A DNA stretch of 64,000 nucleotides from the NCBI GenBank assembly GCA_963648205.1, contig CAVJCT010000044.1:1-64000 (forward strand), written 5' to 3'. The position numbers and the translations under genes are program-made. Shown here piece after piece: positions 8,360 to 16,931 of the stretch. The DNA is from UBA1181 sp963648205 (GTDB taxonomy: Bacteria > Bacteroidota > Bacteroidia > Bacteroidales > Paludibacteraceae). How positions within the stretch are numbered: position 1 is the first letter of the stretch; every line of letters begins with the position of its first letter. Below the pieces are notes generated by a model. It was given only the letters and a program-made list of their open reading frames with translations. It did no database searches and had not been told where the DNA came from.

Positions 8360-9115
8360 TTAGTCTTTCAACTTAGCGCACAAGTACTCACGGTTCAAGC
8401 GAGCGATGTTGCTGATAGAAACGTTCTTAGGACATTCAGCCTCACAAGCACGAGTGTTTGTACAGTTACCGAATCCGAGTTCGTCCATCTTAGCAACCAT
8501 TGCCTTAGCACGACGAGCAGCCTCGATCTTACCTTGTGGCAAGAGTGCCAACTGAGAAACCTTTGCAGAAACGAACAACATTGCTGATCCGTTCTTACAA
8601 GCGGCAACACAAGCACCACAACCGATACATGAAGCAGCGTCCATAGCCTCGTCAGCGATTGGCTTAGGAATAGCGATCTCGTTAGCGTCTGGCACACCAC
8701 CTGTGTTAACAGAGATGTAACCACCTGCCTGCATGATCTTATCGAATGCAGAACGATCAACCATCAAGTCGCGGATAACTGGGAATGCAGCTGATCTCCA
8801 AGGCTCAACAGTGATAGTCTCACCATCCTTGAACTTACGCATGTGCAACTGGCAAGTTGTAACGTCCTCATCAGGTCCGTGAGGGTGTCCGTTAACAAAC
8901 ATTGAACACATACCGCAGATACCCTCGCGGCAGTCGTGGTCGAACACAACTGGCTCTTTGCCTTCCTCAACCAACTGCTCGTTCAACACGTCGATCATCT
9001 CCAAGAATGACATCTCGGTGGAGATGTTCTTCATATCATATTCCTCAAAGAATCCCTTCTCCTTAGGACCTCTCTGACGCCAAATTTTTAATTTGAAACT
9101 TATAGTATTATCCAT
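8360..9115 (-). CDS. sdhB: Succinate dehydrogenase/fumarate reductase iron-sulfur subunit
   Basis: Electron-transfer subunit of complex II, 251 aa, passing electrons between the flavin subunit and the membrane quinone site. The [2Fe-2S] motif is CREGICGMCSMF at about residues 61-72. The C-terminal ferredoxin half has CIGCGACVAACKNGSAM and, near the end, CTNTRACEAECPKN. These are the expected ligands for the three clusters. The gene is last in the order C-A-B, 5 bp behind sdhA, and is followed by a strong terminator. In anaerobic Bacteroidales this complex usually works as a fumarate reductase. The sequence alone does not fix the direction, so sdhB/frdB naming is a convention. Confidence 0.95.
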   Translation of the reverse strand: MDNTISFKLKIWRQRGPKEKGFFEEYDMKNISTEMSFLEMIDVLNEQLVEEGKEPVVFDHDCREGICGMCSMFVNGHPHGPDEDVTTCQLHMRKFKDGETITVEPWRSAAFPVIRDLMVDRSAFDKIMQAGGYISVNTGGVPDANEIAIPKPIADEAMDAASCIGCGACVAACKNGSAMLFVSAKVSQLALLPQGKIEAARRAKAMVAKMDELGFGNCTNTRACEAECPKNVSISNIARLNREYLCAKLKD

Positions 9116-9120
9116 ACGAC

Positions 9121-11079
9121 TTATTCTTTATAGTTACGTGTTTTACGTTCTGTGAACTCATAATCCAATGCTTCCTTCAAGCACTCAGGATCTTGGTTTT
9201 CACCCATGTAGTGCCAGCAAGCAACGTATGAGAATTTGTCATCATGACGCAAAGCCTCACCCTCGGCAGTCTGGTGCTCTGAACGGAAGTGTCCACCACA
9301 AGACTCCTCACGGTTGTAAGCGTCAATAGACATCAAGTAACCAATCTCAAGGAAGTCTTCCAAACGAAGTGCCTTCTCCAACTCGGTGTTCAAATCGTCT
9401 GCCTTTCCAGGGATGAACAAGTTGGTGTTGAACTCTTTCTTCAACTCCTTGATTCTCTTCATTGCAGTCTCCAAAGACTCCTTTGTACGAGCCATACCAA
9501 CGTACTCCCACATAACGTGACCCAACTCCTTGTGGATAGAGTCTACAGAGCGTTTTCCGTGGATGCTCATCAATCTCTTGATACGCTCGTTAACGCCCTT
9601 CTCAGCCTCAACGAACTCAGGGAGATCTGTACTCATACGTGGAACCTGGATTTGGTCTGCCAAGTAGTTTTGGATAGTGTATGGCAATACGAAGTAACCG
9701 TCAGCCAAACCTTGCATCAATGCAGAAGCACCCAAACGGTTTGCTCCGTGGTCTGAGAAGTTAGCCTCACCGATTGCGAACAATCCCTTGATAGAAGTCA
9801 TCAATTCGTAATCAACCCACAAACCACCCATTGTGTAGTGAATAGCAGGGAAGATCATCATTGGCTCCTCGTATGGATCGTGGTCCATAATCTTGTAGTA
9901 CATCTGGAACAAGTTTCCGTACTTTTGAGAAACTACGTCCTTGCCCAAACGTTGGATTGCATATTTGAAATCCAAGAATACTGCCAAACCTGTAGCGTTT
10001 ACACCGTAACCAGCATCGCAACGCTCCTTAGCAGCACGAGACGCAACGTCGCGTGGCACCAAGTTACCGAATGCAGGGTAACGACGCTCCAAGTAGAAGT
10101 CGCGATCCTCATCTGGAATATCATTAGGACCGATCAAACCTTTCTGCAATTTCTCAGCATCTTCCTTCTTTTTAGGAACCCAGATACGACCATCGTTACG
10201 AAGAGACTCTGACATCAAAGTCAACTTTGACTGGATATCTCCGTGAACAGGGATACAAGTTGGGTGAATCTGAGCGTAGCAAGGGTTTGCGAAGTAAGCA
10301 CCCTTCTTGTAAACTTGAACAGCAGCGGAACCATTTGATCCCATTGCGTTAGTAGACAAGAAGTAAGTGTTTCCGTAACCACCAGTACCGAGAACGACTG
10401 CGTGACCGAAGAAACGCTCGATCTTACCAGTGATCAAGTTACGAGCGATGATACCTCTTGCGCGGTCTACACCGTCCTTATCCTTGATGAGGACAACATC
10501 CAACATCTCGTAACGAGTGAACAATTTAACAGTTCCCTTCTTAACCTGACGGCTCAATGCTGAGTAAGCACCGAGGAGCAACTGTTGACCAGTCTGACCC
10601 TTAGCATAGAAAGTACGAGAAACCTGCGCACCACCGAAAGAACGGTTGTCGAGCAATCCTCCGTATTCACGAGCGAAAGGCACACCTTGAGCAACACATT
10701 GGTCGATGATATTGTTAGATACCTCAGCCAAACGGTAAACGTTAGCCTCACGAGCACGGTAGTCACCACCTTTGATTGTATCATAGTAAAGACGGTAAAC
10801 AGAGTCACCATCGTTTTGATAGTTTTTAGCAGCGTTGATACCTCCCTGTGCTGCGATTGAGTGAGCACGACGAGGAGAATCCTGAATACAGAAGTTCAAC
10901 ACGTTGAAACCAAGCGCACCCAAAGAAGCAGCTGCCGAAGCACCAGCCAAACCAGTACCAACGACGATGATATCCAATTTACGCTTGTTTGCAGGGTTCA
11001 CCAATTTCTGGTGATCCTTGTAGTTCGTCCACTTTTCCGCCAACGGACCCTGTGGAATTTTGGAATTTATTTCAGCCAT
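9121..11079 (-). CDS. sdhA: Succinate dehydrogenase/fumarate reductase flavoprotein subunit
   Basis: Catalytic FAD subunit of complex II, about 652 aa, interconverting succinate and fumarate. The N-terminus has the dinucleotide fold DIIVVGTGLAGASAAASLG and the covalent-FAD histidine region RRAHSIAAQGG. Further motifs are GSFGGAQVSRTFYAKGQTGQQ's neighbourhood, HPTCIPVHGD and the active-site region FPAIHYTMGGLWVDYE. I chose the ATG at 11079 (MAEINSK) because the frame extends upstream only to a TTG. The gene follows sdhC by 53 bp and precedes sdhB by 5 bp. The length and domain order match the Bacteroidetes/epsilon-type (B-type) enzymes that have one cytochrome b subunit. Physiological direction is unknown. 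Confidence 0.95.
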   Translation of the reverse strand: MAEINSKIPQGPLAEKWTNYKDHQKLVNPANKRKLDIIVVGTGLAGASAAASLGALGFNVLNFCIQDSPRRAHSIAAQGGINAAKNYQNDGDSVYRLYYDTIKGGDYRAREANVYRLAEVSNNIIDQCVAQGVPFAREYGGLLDNRSFGGAQVSRTFYAKGQTGQQLLLGAYSALSRQVKKGTVKLFTRYEMLDVVLIKDKDGVDRARGIIARNLITGKIERFFGHAVVLGTGGYGNTYFLSTNAMGSNGSAAVQVYKKGAYFANPCYAQIHPTCIPVHGDIQSKLTLMSESLRNDGRIWVPKKKEDAEKLQKGLIGPNDIPDEDRDFYLERRYPAFGNLVPRDVASRAAKERCDAGYGVNATGLAVFLDFKYAIQRLGKDVVSQKYGNLFQMYYKIMDHDPYEEPMMIFPAIHYTMGGLWVDYELMTSIKGLFAIGEANFSDHGANRLGASALMQGLADGYFVLPYTIQNYLADQIQVPRMSTDLPEFVEAEKGVNERIKRLMSIHGKRSVDSIHKELGHVMWEYVGMARTKESLETAMKRIKELKKEFNTNLFIPGKADDLNTELEKALRLEDFLEIGYLMSIDAYNREESCGGHFRSEHQTAEGEALRHDDKFSYVACWHYMGENQDPECLKEALDYEFTERKTRNYKE

Positions 11080-11132
11080 AATCAATTAATATCTTTTTTT
11101 CTATTACAATCTATTTCCTTTGTCTTACTGGA

Positions 11133-11810
11133 TTAGCCGATGAGACTTTGAACGTAGAACACTACGACAACAGCGGCAAAGCAGATGAAGATGACAGACG
11201 CAACAATATTTGCAATGCATCTCAAACGAGGGAACCAAATTTGATTGTTCCATCCGATTGTCTGGAATGCACTCCAAAATCCGTGAGTCAAGTGGAACCA
11301 AATAGCTGCAAACCAAATAAGGTAGAGAATGCAGATGATAGGATTTGCAAATGTAGCCTTGATCAAAGCAGCACCATCAGCAAACTGTCCTTCATATTCT
11401 GCTGTTGCTCCCATAATCTCAGGCAACTGCATCTTAGCCCAGAAATGAGTCAAGTGAAGAATCAAACCTAAAACTACGATAATACCTAACACATACATGT
11501 TGCGTGAAGCCCACTCAACCTCAGATGGCAAATTATGGCATTCGTATCCTTGTTCGCCACGAGCCTTCTGATTGCGAAGTGTCAAGATAGTAGCGAAAAC
11601 GATATGCACGAGGACACCGGCTGCCAAAATCGCCGTTCCTACCAACGCATACCAATTTGCGCCCAAGAACTCACATATCATATTGTATGCATCGCCACTG
11701 ATGATGGCGACAGCATTCATCGACATGTGAAAAATCAGAAACAGAATGAGAAAAAGTCCTGAGATGCTCATAATCAACTTTCTCCCAATGGATGAATCAA
11801 TTAACCACAT
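11133..11810 (-). CDS. sdhC: Succinate dehydrogenase/fumarate reductase cytochrome b subunit
   Basis: Membrane anchor of complex II, 225 aa with five hydrophobic helices, matching the single-subunit, di-heme B-type anchor (FrdC-like) of Bacteroidota and Campylobacterota. Helices are visible at about residues 12-35 (LIMSISGLFLILFLIFHMSM), 54-74, 105-124, 155-175 and 200-222. Histidines inside or next to helices (FHMSMNA, LVHIVFA, LILHLTHFW, WFHLTHGFW) are the likely heme ligands. It starts the three-gene operon; the ATG at 11810 is the only sensible start. It acts with menaquinone/menaquinol in this phylum (family knowledge). Confidence 0.93.
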   Translation of the reverse strand: MWLIDSSIGRKLIMSISGLFLILFLIFHMSMNAVAIISGDAYNMICEFLGANWYALVGTAILAAGVLVHIVFATILTLRNQKARGEQGYECHNLPSEVEWASRNMYVLGIIVVLGLILHLTHFWAKMQLPEIMGATAEYEGQFADGAALIKATFANPIICILYLIWFAAIWFHLTHGFWSAFQTIGWNNQIWFPRLRCIANIVASVIFICFAAVVVVFYVQSLIG

Positions 11811-12120
11811 AAGTTTTTGAATTTAAATGAATATTTTATGTTTATAGTTTTCTTCAATGCAAAATAAATCCTATCGCAGTATAGGCAAAGGAAACACCCT
11901 TCAAGTCAAATACAAAATTAGAAAAATTTCGGATTTTAAATCCTATTGCGAAAATAAGAAGATTTTCGAGAATCAGCCTACTTTGAGAAAATCTTTTTGT
12001 CGCATTTTTTCGTTTTTTTTGACACTTTGCCACACTCTCTTCAGCCCTTCAATTTCCCGTTCTATCCATATTTCAGAATTTTTGACTTACTTTTGCGAGA
12101 TTTAAGTAATGCTTTTTACC
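11811..12120. other. Non-coding stretch between sdhC and the Kdo/InaA-type kinase gene
   Basis: This 310-bp divergent gap is AT-rich and holds no convincing gene. A short open frame at 11857-12105 has no recognisable domain, a composition unlike a protein (KSYRSIGKGN, many K/S/F) and no partner. The rightward promoter element at 12088-12095 lies at its right end; the sdhC promoter is presumably at its left end, but I see no clean TAnnTTTG there (TATTTTG near 11860 is the nearest). Confidence 0.6.
12088..12095 (+). promoter_or_regulatory. Predicted -7 promoter element; decides the downstream start codon
   Basis: TACTTTTG matches TAnnTTTG. Transcription would begin near 12101, leaving an ATG at 12109 only about 8 nt of leader but the in-frame ATG at 12121 about 20 nt, so 12121 is preferred as the start of the kinase gene. 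Confidence 0.5.
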
Positions 12121-12888
12121 ATGGAAATCGTTATCAATCCAAAATTTTCTGCGCTTTCATCGTTCATTCAGCGTGTTCCAGACAGTTTCGAAAATGAGGG
12201 AACCACCATTTACAAAGCCAGAAACGAAATCAAAATATACAACGTCGCAGATGACAAGGGAAATGATTTCACACTCAATGTCAAATCATACAAAATTCCG
12301 ATTTTCATCAACCGCATTGCTTATACCTTCTTCAGACCGACCAAGGCTCGCCGTGCTTATGAGTACGCACTGAAACTTCTTTCGCTTGATGTTACAACGC
12401 CAGAACCTGTCGCTTTCATCGAAGAAAAAAAGGGCGGACTTTTGAATCGCTCCTATTTCATCTGCCTACATACCCCATTAGACGGCAATATGCGCATCGC
12501 ATCTGAAGAGCAAGATTTTGAGAAAATCAAAGACTTGACCATTGCCTTCGGAAAATTCACTGCCGAACTTCACAAGAAAAACGTGCTGCACATCGACTAC
12601 TCGCCGGGCAACATTCTCTACAAGAAAAATGCCGATGGAACCTTTGATTTTTCTATCATTGATATCAATAGAATGAAATTCTGCGAGGTGGACATGGAGA
12701 CAGGTTGCAAAAATTTCTGCAGAATGTATGCTCCCGACATATTCTTCACAACAGCAGGCAAAGCCTACGCCGAGGCAATGGGTTACGATGAGAAAAAGTG
12801 CATCGAACTAATTATGAAATTCAGAAACGAAGAATGGGTTAAACGTGAACGTCGCTACCGCATAAAAGACCACTTCAAAAAGAAATAG
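12121..12888 (+). CDS. Lipopolysaccharide kinase (InaA/KdkA-like) family protein
   Basis: Protein-kinase-fold enzyme, about 255 aa, of the family that phosphorylates lipid A-core sugars such as Kdo. The kinase core is visible: a catalytic loop LHIDYSPGNILYKK (Asp about residue 158) and a DFG-equivalent FSIIDINRMKF about 16 residues later, typical of the Kdo-kinase/InaA group. The N-terminal lobe contains a nucleotide-binding strand region with lysines (YKARNEIKIYNV, KSYKIPIFINRI). No membrane helix is evident, so it probably acts on the cytoplasmic face. It stands alone and converges on the DUF4143 ATPase gene, but glycosyltransferase genes lie 1.3 kb further on, which fits a role in LPS core. 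The family is fairly sure; the substrate is inferred. Confidence 0.8.
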   Translation: MEIVINPKFSALSSFIQRVPDSFENEGTTIYKARNEIKIYNVADDKGNDFTLNVKSYKIPIFINRIAYTFFRPTKARRAYEYALKLLSLDVTTPEPVAFIEEKKGGLLNRSYFICLHTPLDGNMRIASEEQDFEKIKDLTIAFGKFTAELHKKNVLHIDYSPGNILYKKNADGTFDFSIIDINRMKFCEVDMETGCKNFCRMYAPDIFFTTAGKAYAEAMGYDEKKCIELIMKFRNEEWVKRERRYRIKDHFKKK

Positions 12889-12889
12889 G

Positions 12890-14044
12890 CTACTGCTCAA
12901 ACACATTTCTGAAATTGCAGACTCCGTGCAGTTGACTCTTGGTCTCCTCTGCCCCATCATAAATCACAGTTGAGGAGGCAACATCATCAGGGAATAGAGC
13001 CTCAACATATTTCAACCCTTTCATAAAGGCACTATTGAAAGTTTGTGCAGACTTGATTTCGTACAAGTTCATCTTAGTTCCTTGCATACTCACTACATCC
13101 ACTTCATTTCCTTTATTCTCACGATAAAAGTAAAGATTACTCTCTTTTCCCCGATTAAACCGCTGTTTTTGGAATTCTGACAAGACAAAATTCTCAAAAA
13201 TATTTCCTCTCAAAGGGAATGTCTGCAGTTGCTCTTCATTTTCAATTCCTAGAAGATAACAAAGCAAACCAGTATCGTAAAAATAAATTTTCGGCGTTTT
13301 CACCAAGCGTTTTGAGATATTAGCGTAATATGGTGGCAACTTCCAAAGGATATAAGAAGCCTGAAGGATACTCACCCACTCGTTGATAGTTGGAGCAGAG
13401 ACCCCTACCTCATTTGACAAGGCAGAAAAATTACACTCGCTCCCCACTCTTCCCGCACACAAACGAATAAACAACTGAAATGCTTGCATATTCTTTATGT
13501 TCATCAACTGTCGAACATCTCGCTCGATATAAGTGTTGTAGTAATCTCGGTAGAACATATCAGAGGGAACACCCTTAGAAAAAATCGCAGGGTACATTCC
13601 ACTGAAAAGTATTTTATTCGTTTCCGTCTTTTTATAATCGCCCAATTCATCGAGGGAAAATGGCAAAAGCGTGAACAATGACGTGCGACCAGACAACGAC
13701 TGCGTTACATTATGCAGAAGACTGAAATTCGAGCTTCCAGTCAATATGATTTTTCTCTCTGGCTCTTCATCAACTAAAACTTGGATGTAAGGGAGAATCT
13801 CTGGCAGACATTGCACCTCATCAATTATCATGTTGTGCTTGTTCGTGGAGAAAAAAGCCTCAACATCATTTTTTATGATTTCACGCTGCGATACTCTTTC
13901 TAAGTTATAATATTGATAATCAGGAAATAAGTTTTTACATAAGGTGGTCTTCCCCACCTGTCTCGGACCAGTAAGCGTTATCACAGAATAATACTTACTC
14001 GCCTCTAATATTGCATCCGAAATTTTTCTCCTTATATACTCCAT
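12890..14044 (-). CDS. DUF4143-type AAA ATPase with PD-(D/E)XK-like C-terminus
   Basis: Cytoplasmic ATPase of the AAA_14/DUF4143 family, about 384 aa. Walker A is GPRQVGKTTL (about residues 27-36), Walker B NMIIDEVQCLPE (about residues 73-84), sensor region KIILTGSSNFSLL, and arginine motif SLSGRTSLFTLLPFS. The DUF4143 winged-helix part follows (YFYDTGLLCYLLGI), and the C-terminus has the nuclease-like core GNEVDVV ... YEIKSAQTF. The biological role of these proteins is unknown. I start it at the ATG at 14044 (MEYIRRK); an upstream TTG lies inside the palindromic repeats. Two 37-bp palindromic units sit directly in front. It is the closest relative in the window to the ATPase at 42978. Confidence 0.9.
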   Translation of the reverse strand: MEYIRRKISDAILEASKYYSVITLTGPRQVGKTTLCKNLFPDYQYYNLERVSQREIIKNDVEAFFSTNKHNMIIDEVQCLPEILPYIQVLVDEEPERKIILTGSSNFSLLHNVTQSLSGRTSLFTLLPFSLDELGDYKKTETNKILFSGMYPAIFSKGVPSDMFYRDYYNTYIERDVRQLMNIKNMQAFQLFIRLCAGRVGSECNFSALSNEVGVSAPTINEWVSILQASYILWKLPPYYANISKRLVKTPKIYFYDTGLLCYLLGIENEEQLQTFPLRGNIFENFVLSEFQKQRFNRGKESNLYFYRENKGNEVDVVSMQGTKMNLYEIKSAQTFNSAFMKGLKYVEALFPDDVASSTVIYDGAEETKSQLHGVCNFRNVFEQ

Positions 14045-14045
14045 T

Positions 14046-14135
14046 TTGCGCAAATTAAAAGTTCAACTTTCGATTTGCGCAAATATACGACAAAAAAATT
14101 GCGCAAATTAAAAGTACGACTTTTGATTTGCGCAA
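14046..14135 (-). promoter_or_regulatory. Duplicated palindromic operator: four TTGCGCAA boxes
   Basis: TTGCGCAA, itself a palindrome, occurs at 14046, 14075, 14099 and 14128. Each pair is 29 bp apart and flanks a second inverted repeat (AAAAGT..ACTTTT-like), forming two nearly identical 37-bp units (14046-14082 and 14099-14135). The first unit begins 1 bp from the ATPase start codon. Repression by a bound protein is inferred from position and symmetry. Confidence 0.65.
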
Positions 14136-14152
14136 TTTAAAGACTTATAGTT

Positions 14153-14875
14153 TCACAAACTTATCAAACGGAACAAACTTAGAAAGATAAACCAGCGATA
14201 GCGAATCTTGAACCACAACGAAGTGCTATCACCTGTTCCTCCATCGGTGATATTGCCATCATGACGTCTGTAATACATTAACGACTCGCTGATAAAATTG
14301 AACTTATAGCATTTCAAAGAGACCAAACCAATCCAAAGGTCGTGACCCACTCCATATTTAGGGAACGGCAATGCCTTATTCAAAACTTCCCGTTTGAACG
14401 CCATACAACAACCGTAGAATGCTGGTTTGTAGATATTATGAAGAATGCTCGGTTCGAACTTTCTATACTTTGAGAAAAATGACTCTGCAACAACATTCAT
14501 CTGAGAATCAACAACTTCGCTATCCGACATCACAACATCATACTTCTCAAGTTGTTCCTTCATGACCTGCACCTTATTAGGTTTCCAAACATCGTCCTGA
14601 TCTGAAAGAAAAACGATATCACCCGAAGAATGCCTGATTGCATTTTCAAAGTTAGCAGTTGCATAGTCTATCGTGAACTTTCCTTTGCTTTTTGTATGTT
14701 CAAAAATCTTTATTCTGCTGTCGTTCAACGACTTGATTATTTCCAAAGTACGATCCGTCGAACCATCATCCGACACAATTACCTCATCATTTTGCTGTAA
14801 TTGATCCAGAATTGATACCAACTGCTCTCTTACATATTTCTCTCCATTATATGTTGCTATGCATACTGATATCAT
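14153..14875 (-). CDS. Family 2 glycosyltransferase
   Basis: GT-A fold sugar transferase, 240 aa, last gene of the 18.3-14.2 kb operon. The N-terminal nucleotide-sugar fold is clear: MISVCIATYNGEKYVREQL, then VIVSDDGSTDRTLEIIKSL, and the metal-binding DxD-like FLSDQDDVWKP at about residues 92-102. It resembles the rhamnosyltransferase-type GT2 enzymes of polysaccharide and LPS synthesis (AFYGCCMAFKREVL, GVGHDLWIGLVSL, YRRHDGNITDGG). There are no transmembrane segments except a weakly hydrophobic C-terminus, so it acts at the cytoplasmic membrane face. The sugar and acceptor cannot be told. It follows the family 4 transferase by 24 bp. Confidence 0.92.
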   Translation of the reverse strand: MISVCIATYNGEKYVREQLVSILDQLQQNDEVIVSDDGSTDRTLEIIKSLNDSRIKIFEHTKSKGKFTIDYATANFENAIRHSSGDIVFLSDQDDVWKPNKVQVMKEQLEKYDVVMSDSEVVDSQMNVVAESFFSKYRKFEPSILHNIYKPAFYGCCMAFKREVLNKALPFPKYGVGHDLWIGLVSLKCYKFNFISESLMYYRRHDGNITDGGTGDSTSLWFKIRYRWFIFLSLFRLISL

Positions 14876-14899
14876 ATTCTTTACTTTTTACGTCTTATT

Positions 14900-16000
14900 T
14901 TACTTCGTTGCGTCAATTCCTAAAATCTTTAAATAGAGATTAATATATGAACCAACACATTTCTCCCAATTAAAACTATTTGCTCTCTCGATCAATTTTG
15001 CTGTTTTTTCCTCTTTATGATTTAAAAAATCAGCCAATCCATCGGAAGTTTTCTTAGCCATTTTCTCGGGTGACAAATCATCATAGTAATATGCACACTC
15101 GCCTCCGACCTCTGGCAGAGAAGTCAGCGTTGAAAGGAAAACGGGTTTTCCGAAATGCATTGCCTCGATAGGCGGAAGTCCGAAACCTTCGCAAAGCGAT
15201 GGGAAAAGGAATGCTTTACAATGACGATAAAGTTCTGCTTTATCCTCGTTGCTTACATGATTCAGCATAATGACATTATCCAAATTCCACTGTTTCTTTT
15301 TCTCCATCAAGTCTTTTGCGTATGCCGTAGTCAGATTACCAACGATCACCAATTTCTCATTTGGAAGATAACGCATCATCTCAAGCAGCAAGTGAGCATT
15401 TTTCTTTGGCATCAAACTTGAAATGTGGAAGAGGTAATCATTGTCTGAAAGATTAAATTTCTCGAATCCACCGTGAATATCGCATAAGTTTGTTACGCCA
15501 TTGTAGATGATACAGCCATCCGAAGTAGGAGTGAAAATTGACTCAACATCCGACTTTACAAAATTGGAGATATAAGAGACATTCGTACAATTCTGCAAAT
15601 TTTCTTTGAATCGGCGCATATACCACTCTAACCTCGAGCCTTTTTTTTCATACATAAAGTTGATGTCGTGAATTGTCATCAAACTATGCTGAGAGGCACG
15701 AACATATCTGAGCCGAGTGAGTTGGTGAATCAAATGAAAACAATCCGCCTTGTAGATATACCGATAGTACAACTTATAGAAAAAAATCGACCGATATGTT
15801 CTATACTTGACACTATCACCGAAACAACCTTTAAATTTTTTGGGAACAAGAAAAGTAAACTCCACACCATACTTTTCCTTCAGGGCAGTCGCCTTCTGAG
15901 AGATATAGTAGCCTAGCTGATACGCTACCTCTCCTAATCCGACATTCCGATTTCTGATATCGAACAAATAGATGGTGATATTTTTAATTTCTGAACCCAT
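14900..16000 (-). CDS. Family 4 (group 1) glycosyltransferase
   Basis: GT-B fold retaining glycosyltransferase, 366 aa. The C-terminal sugar-nucleotide domain carries the family signature FLFPSLCEGFGLPPIEAMHF with the EX7E-type acidic pair, followed by GKPVFLSTLTSLPEVGGECA. The nucleotide-binding strand SLMPKKNAHLLLEMMRYLPN and KLVIVGNL are also present. The N-terminal half includes MTIHDINFMYEKK, seen in mannosyltransferase-like members. It lies between the glycerate-kinase-like gene (21 bp upstream) and the family 2 transferase (24 bp downstream). Together they suggest assembly of a short cell-surface glycan or LPS core. The donor sugar is unknown. Confidence 0.9.
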   Translation of the reverse strand: MGSEIKNITIYLFDIRNRNVGLGEVAYQLGYYISQKATALKEKYGVEFTFLVPKKFKGCFGDSVKYRTYRSIFFYKLYYRYIYKADCFHLIHQLTRLRYVRASQHSLMTIHDINFMYEKKGSRLEWYMRRFKENLQNCTNVSYISNFVKSDVESIFTPTSDGCIIYNGVTNLCDIHGGFEKFNLSDNDYLFHISSLMPKKNAHLLLEMMRYLPNEKLVIVGNLTTAYAKDLMEKKKQWNLDNVIMLNHVSNEDKAELYRHCKAFLFPSLCEGFGLPPIEAMHFGKPVFLSTLTSLPEVGGECAYYYDDLSPEKMAKKTSDGLADFLNHKEEKTAKLIERANSFNWEKCVGSYINLYLKILGIDATK

Positions 16001-16021
16001 TAGTCATTGGTTTTTAAAGAT

Positions 16022-16921
16022 TTACAAGCAAATACGATGATCTGAACTGATGTTGAAAAGCATATCTGCTCGGCTTGGCATCTCTTTCAAGATATGGCGC
16101 GTCAGTCGCTCATAATGAGAAATGAAGCGATGTAAATCATCATCACTCATCACACGAAGATTTGATTCTCCTTCCGTTTTCATCCTCAATTTCTTCTCTT
16201 GGAGCGCACGCCACTCATATACCTTCTCGAAAGTTGGCACTTTCAGCATCACTAACAAATCGATTTTATCGAACAAAGGACGATAAACATCCTTCAGTTG
16301 ATTATTGACGTAGCGACGCCACACGCAGTATGGGTCTTCATTACGTTCGAGATCGTTGATAGGCGTTGTCAACTCAGTCTCTTTCTGCTCGACCGCACCA
16401 ACAAACCAGCCATCAAAGAGTATCACATTAGGACGGCCTTCAAACTTATCCCATTGATCAGCAGGATATGGATCATCGATTGCTTTATCAAAACGAGGAA
16501 TGATTGTCTCACTCTTTGCCGTCGCATTCGAGAGTTGATCTATCACGTCTGCACAAAATTTCACGTTATGCGTTCCAGGCACACCCCTTGTTACCAACAA
16601 AGGATGAACATCTTTAGCCAACTGTTCTCTTTGCGCACGAGAAAGGTAGAAATCGTCGATACTAAAACGAGCGACCTTCATTCCATATTGATATTCCAAA
16701 ACTACCTGAAGTAGTTGACAGAAAGTCGATTTACCAGCACCTTGCGCGCCGTTGATACCAATCACCTGCGTATTATCGCGCATATTCAAGCCCATGGTGA
16801 TTAACTTAGCCATTGGGATATAGACGCGCTCCAAATCTTCCATCAAAATATCTCCGAGCATAAGCTCTTTGAGTTTACGTTTAAAAGCAATACGTAATTC
16901 TTCTTCTTGGATTCCAGCCAT
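16022..16921 (-). CDS. P-loop kinase of the D-glycerate 3-kinase (GLYK/Tda10) type
   Basis: Cytoplasmic P-loop kinase, 299 aa, of the family containing plant D-glycerate 3-kinase and yeast Tda10, related to phosphoribulokinase and pantothenate kinase. Walker A is GINGAQGAGKSTF (about residues 54-66); RFSIDDFYLSRAQREQLA and HPLLVTRGVPGTH are the family's catalytic and substrate signatures, and ILFDGWFVGAVEQKE supplies the Walker B-like aspartate. The match to family motifs is strong, but the substrate may not be glycerate. It lies 10 bp behind the thioredoxin-fold gene and directly ahead of two glycosyltransferases, a setting that would fit phosphorylation of a glycerate-containing or sugar compound used in surface glycan synthesis. 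That last point is inference. Confidence 0.8.
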   Translation of the reverse strand: MAGIQEEELRIAFKRKLKELMLGDILMEDLERVYIPMAKLITMGLNMRDNTQVIGINGAQGAGKSTFCQLLQVVLEYQYGMKVARFSIDDFYLSRAQREQLAKDVHPLLVTRGVPGTHNVKFCADVIDQLSNATAKSETIIPRFDKAIDDPYPADQWDKFEGRPNVILFDGWFVGAVEQKETELTTPINDLERNEDPYCVWRRYVNNQLKDVYRPLFDKIDLLVMLKVPTFEKVYEWRALQEKKLRMKTEGESNLRVMSDDDLHRFISHYERLTRHILKEMPSRADMLFNISSDHRICL

Positions 16922-16931
16922 AAAGCAATAT

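Noticed and set aside
11857..12105. An 82-codon open frame between sdhC and the LPS-kinase-like gene
   Set aside because: Its composition is Lys/Ser/Phe-rich with no domain or conserved motif, and it lies on AT-rich promoter DNA.
14045..14053. TTG start extending the ATPase by three residues
   Set aside because: The codons lie within the TTGCGCAA box; an ATG follows at 14044 and matches the start of the paralogue at 42978.
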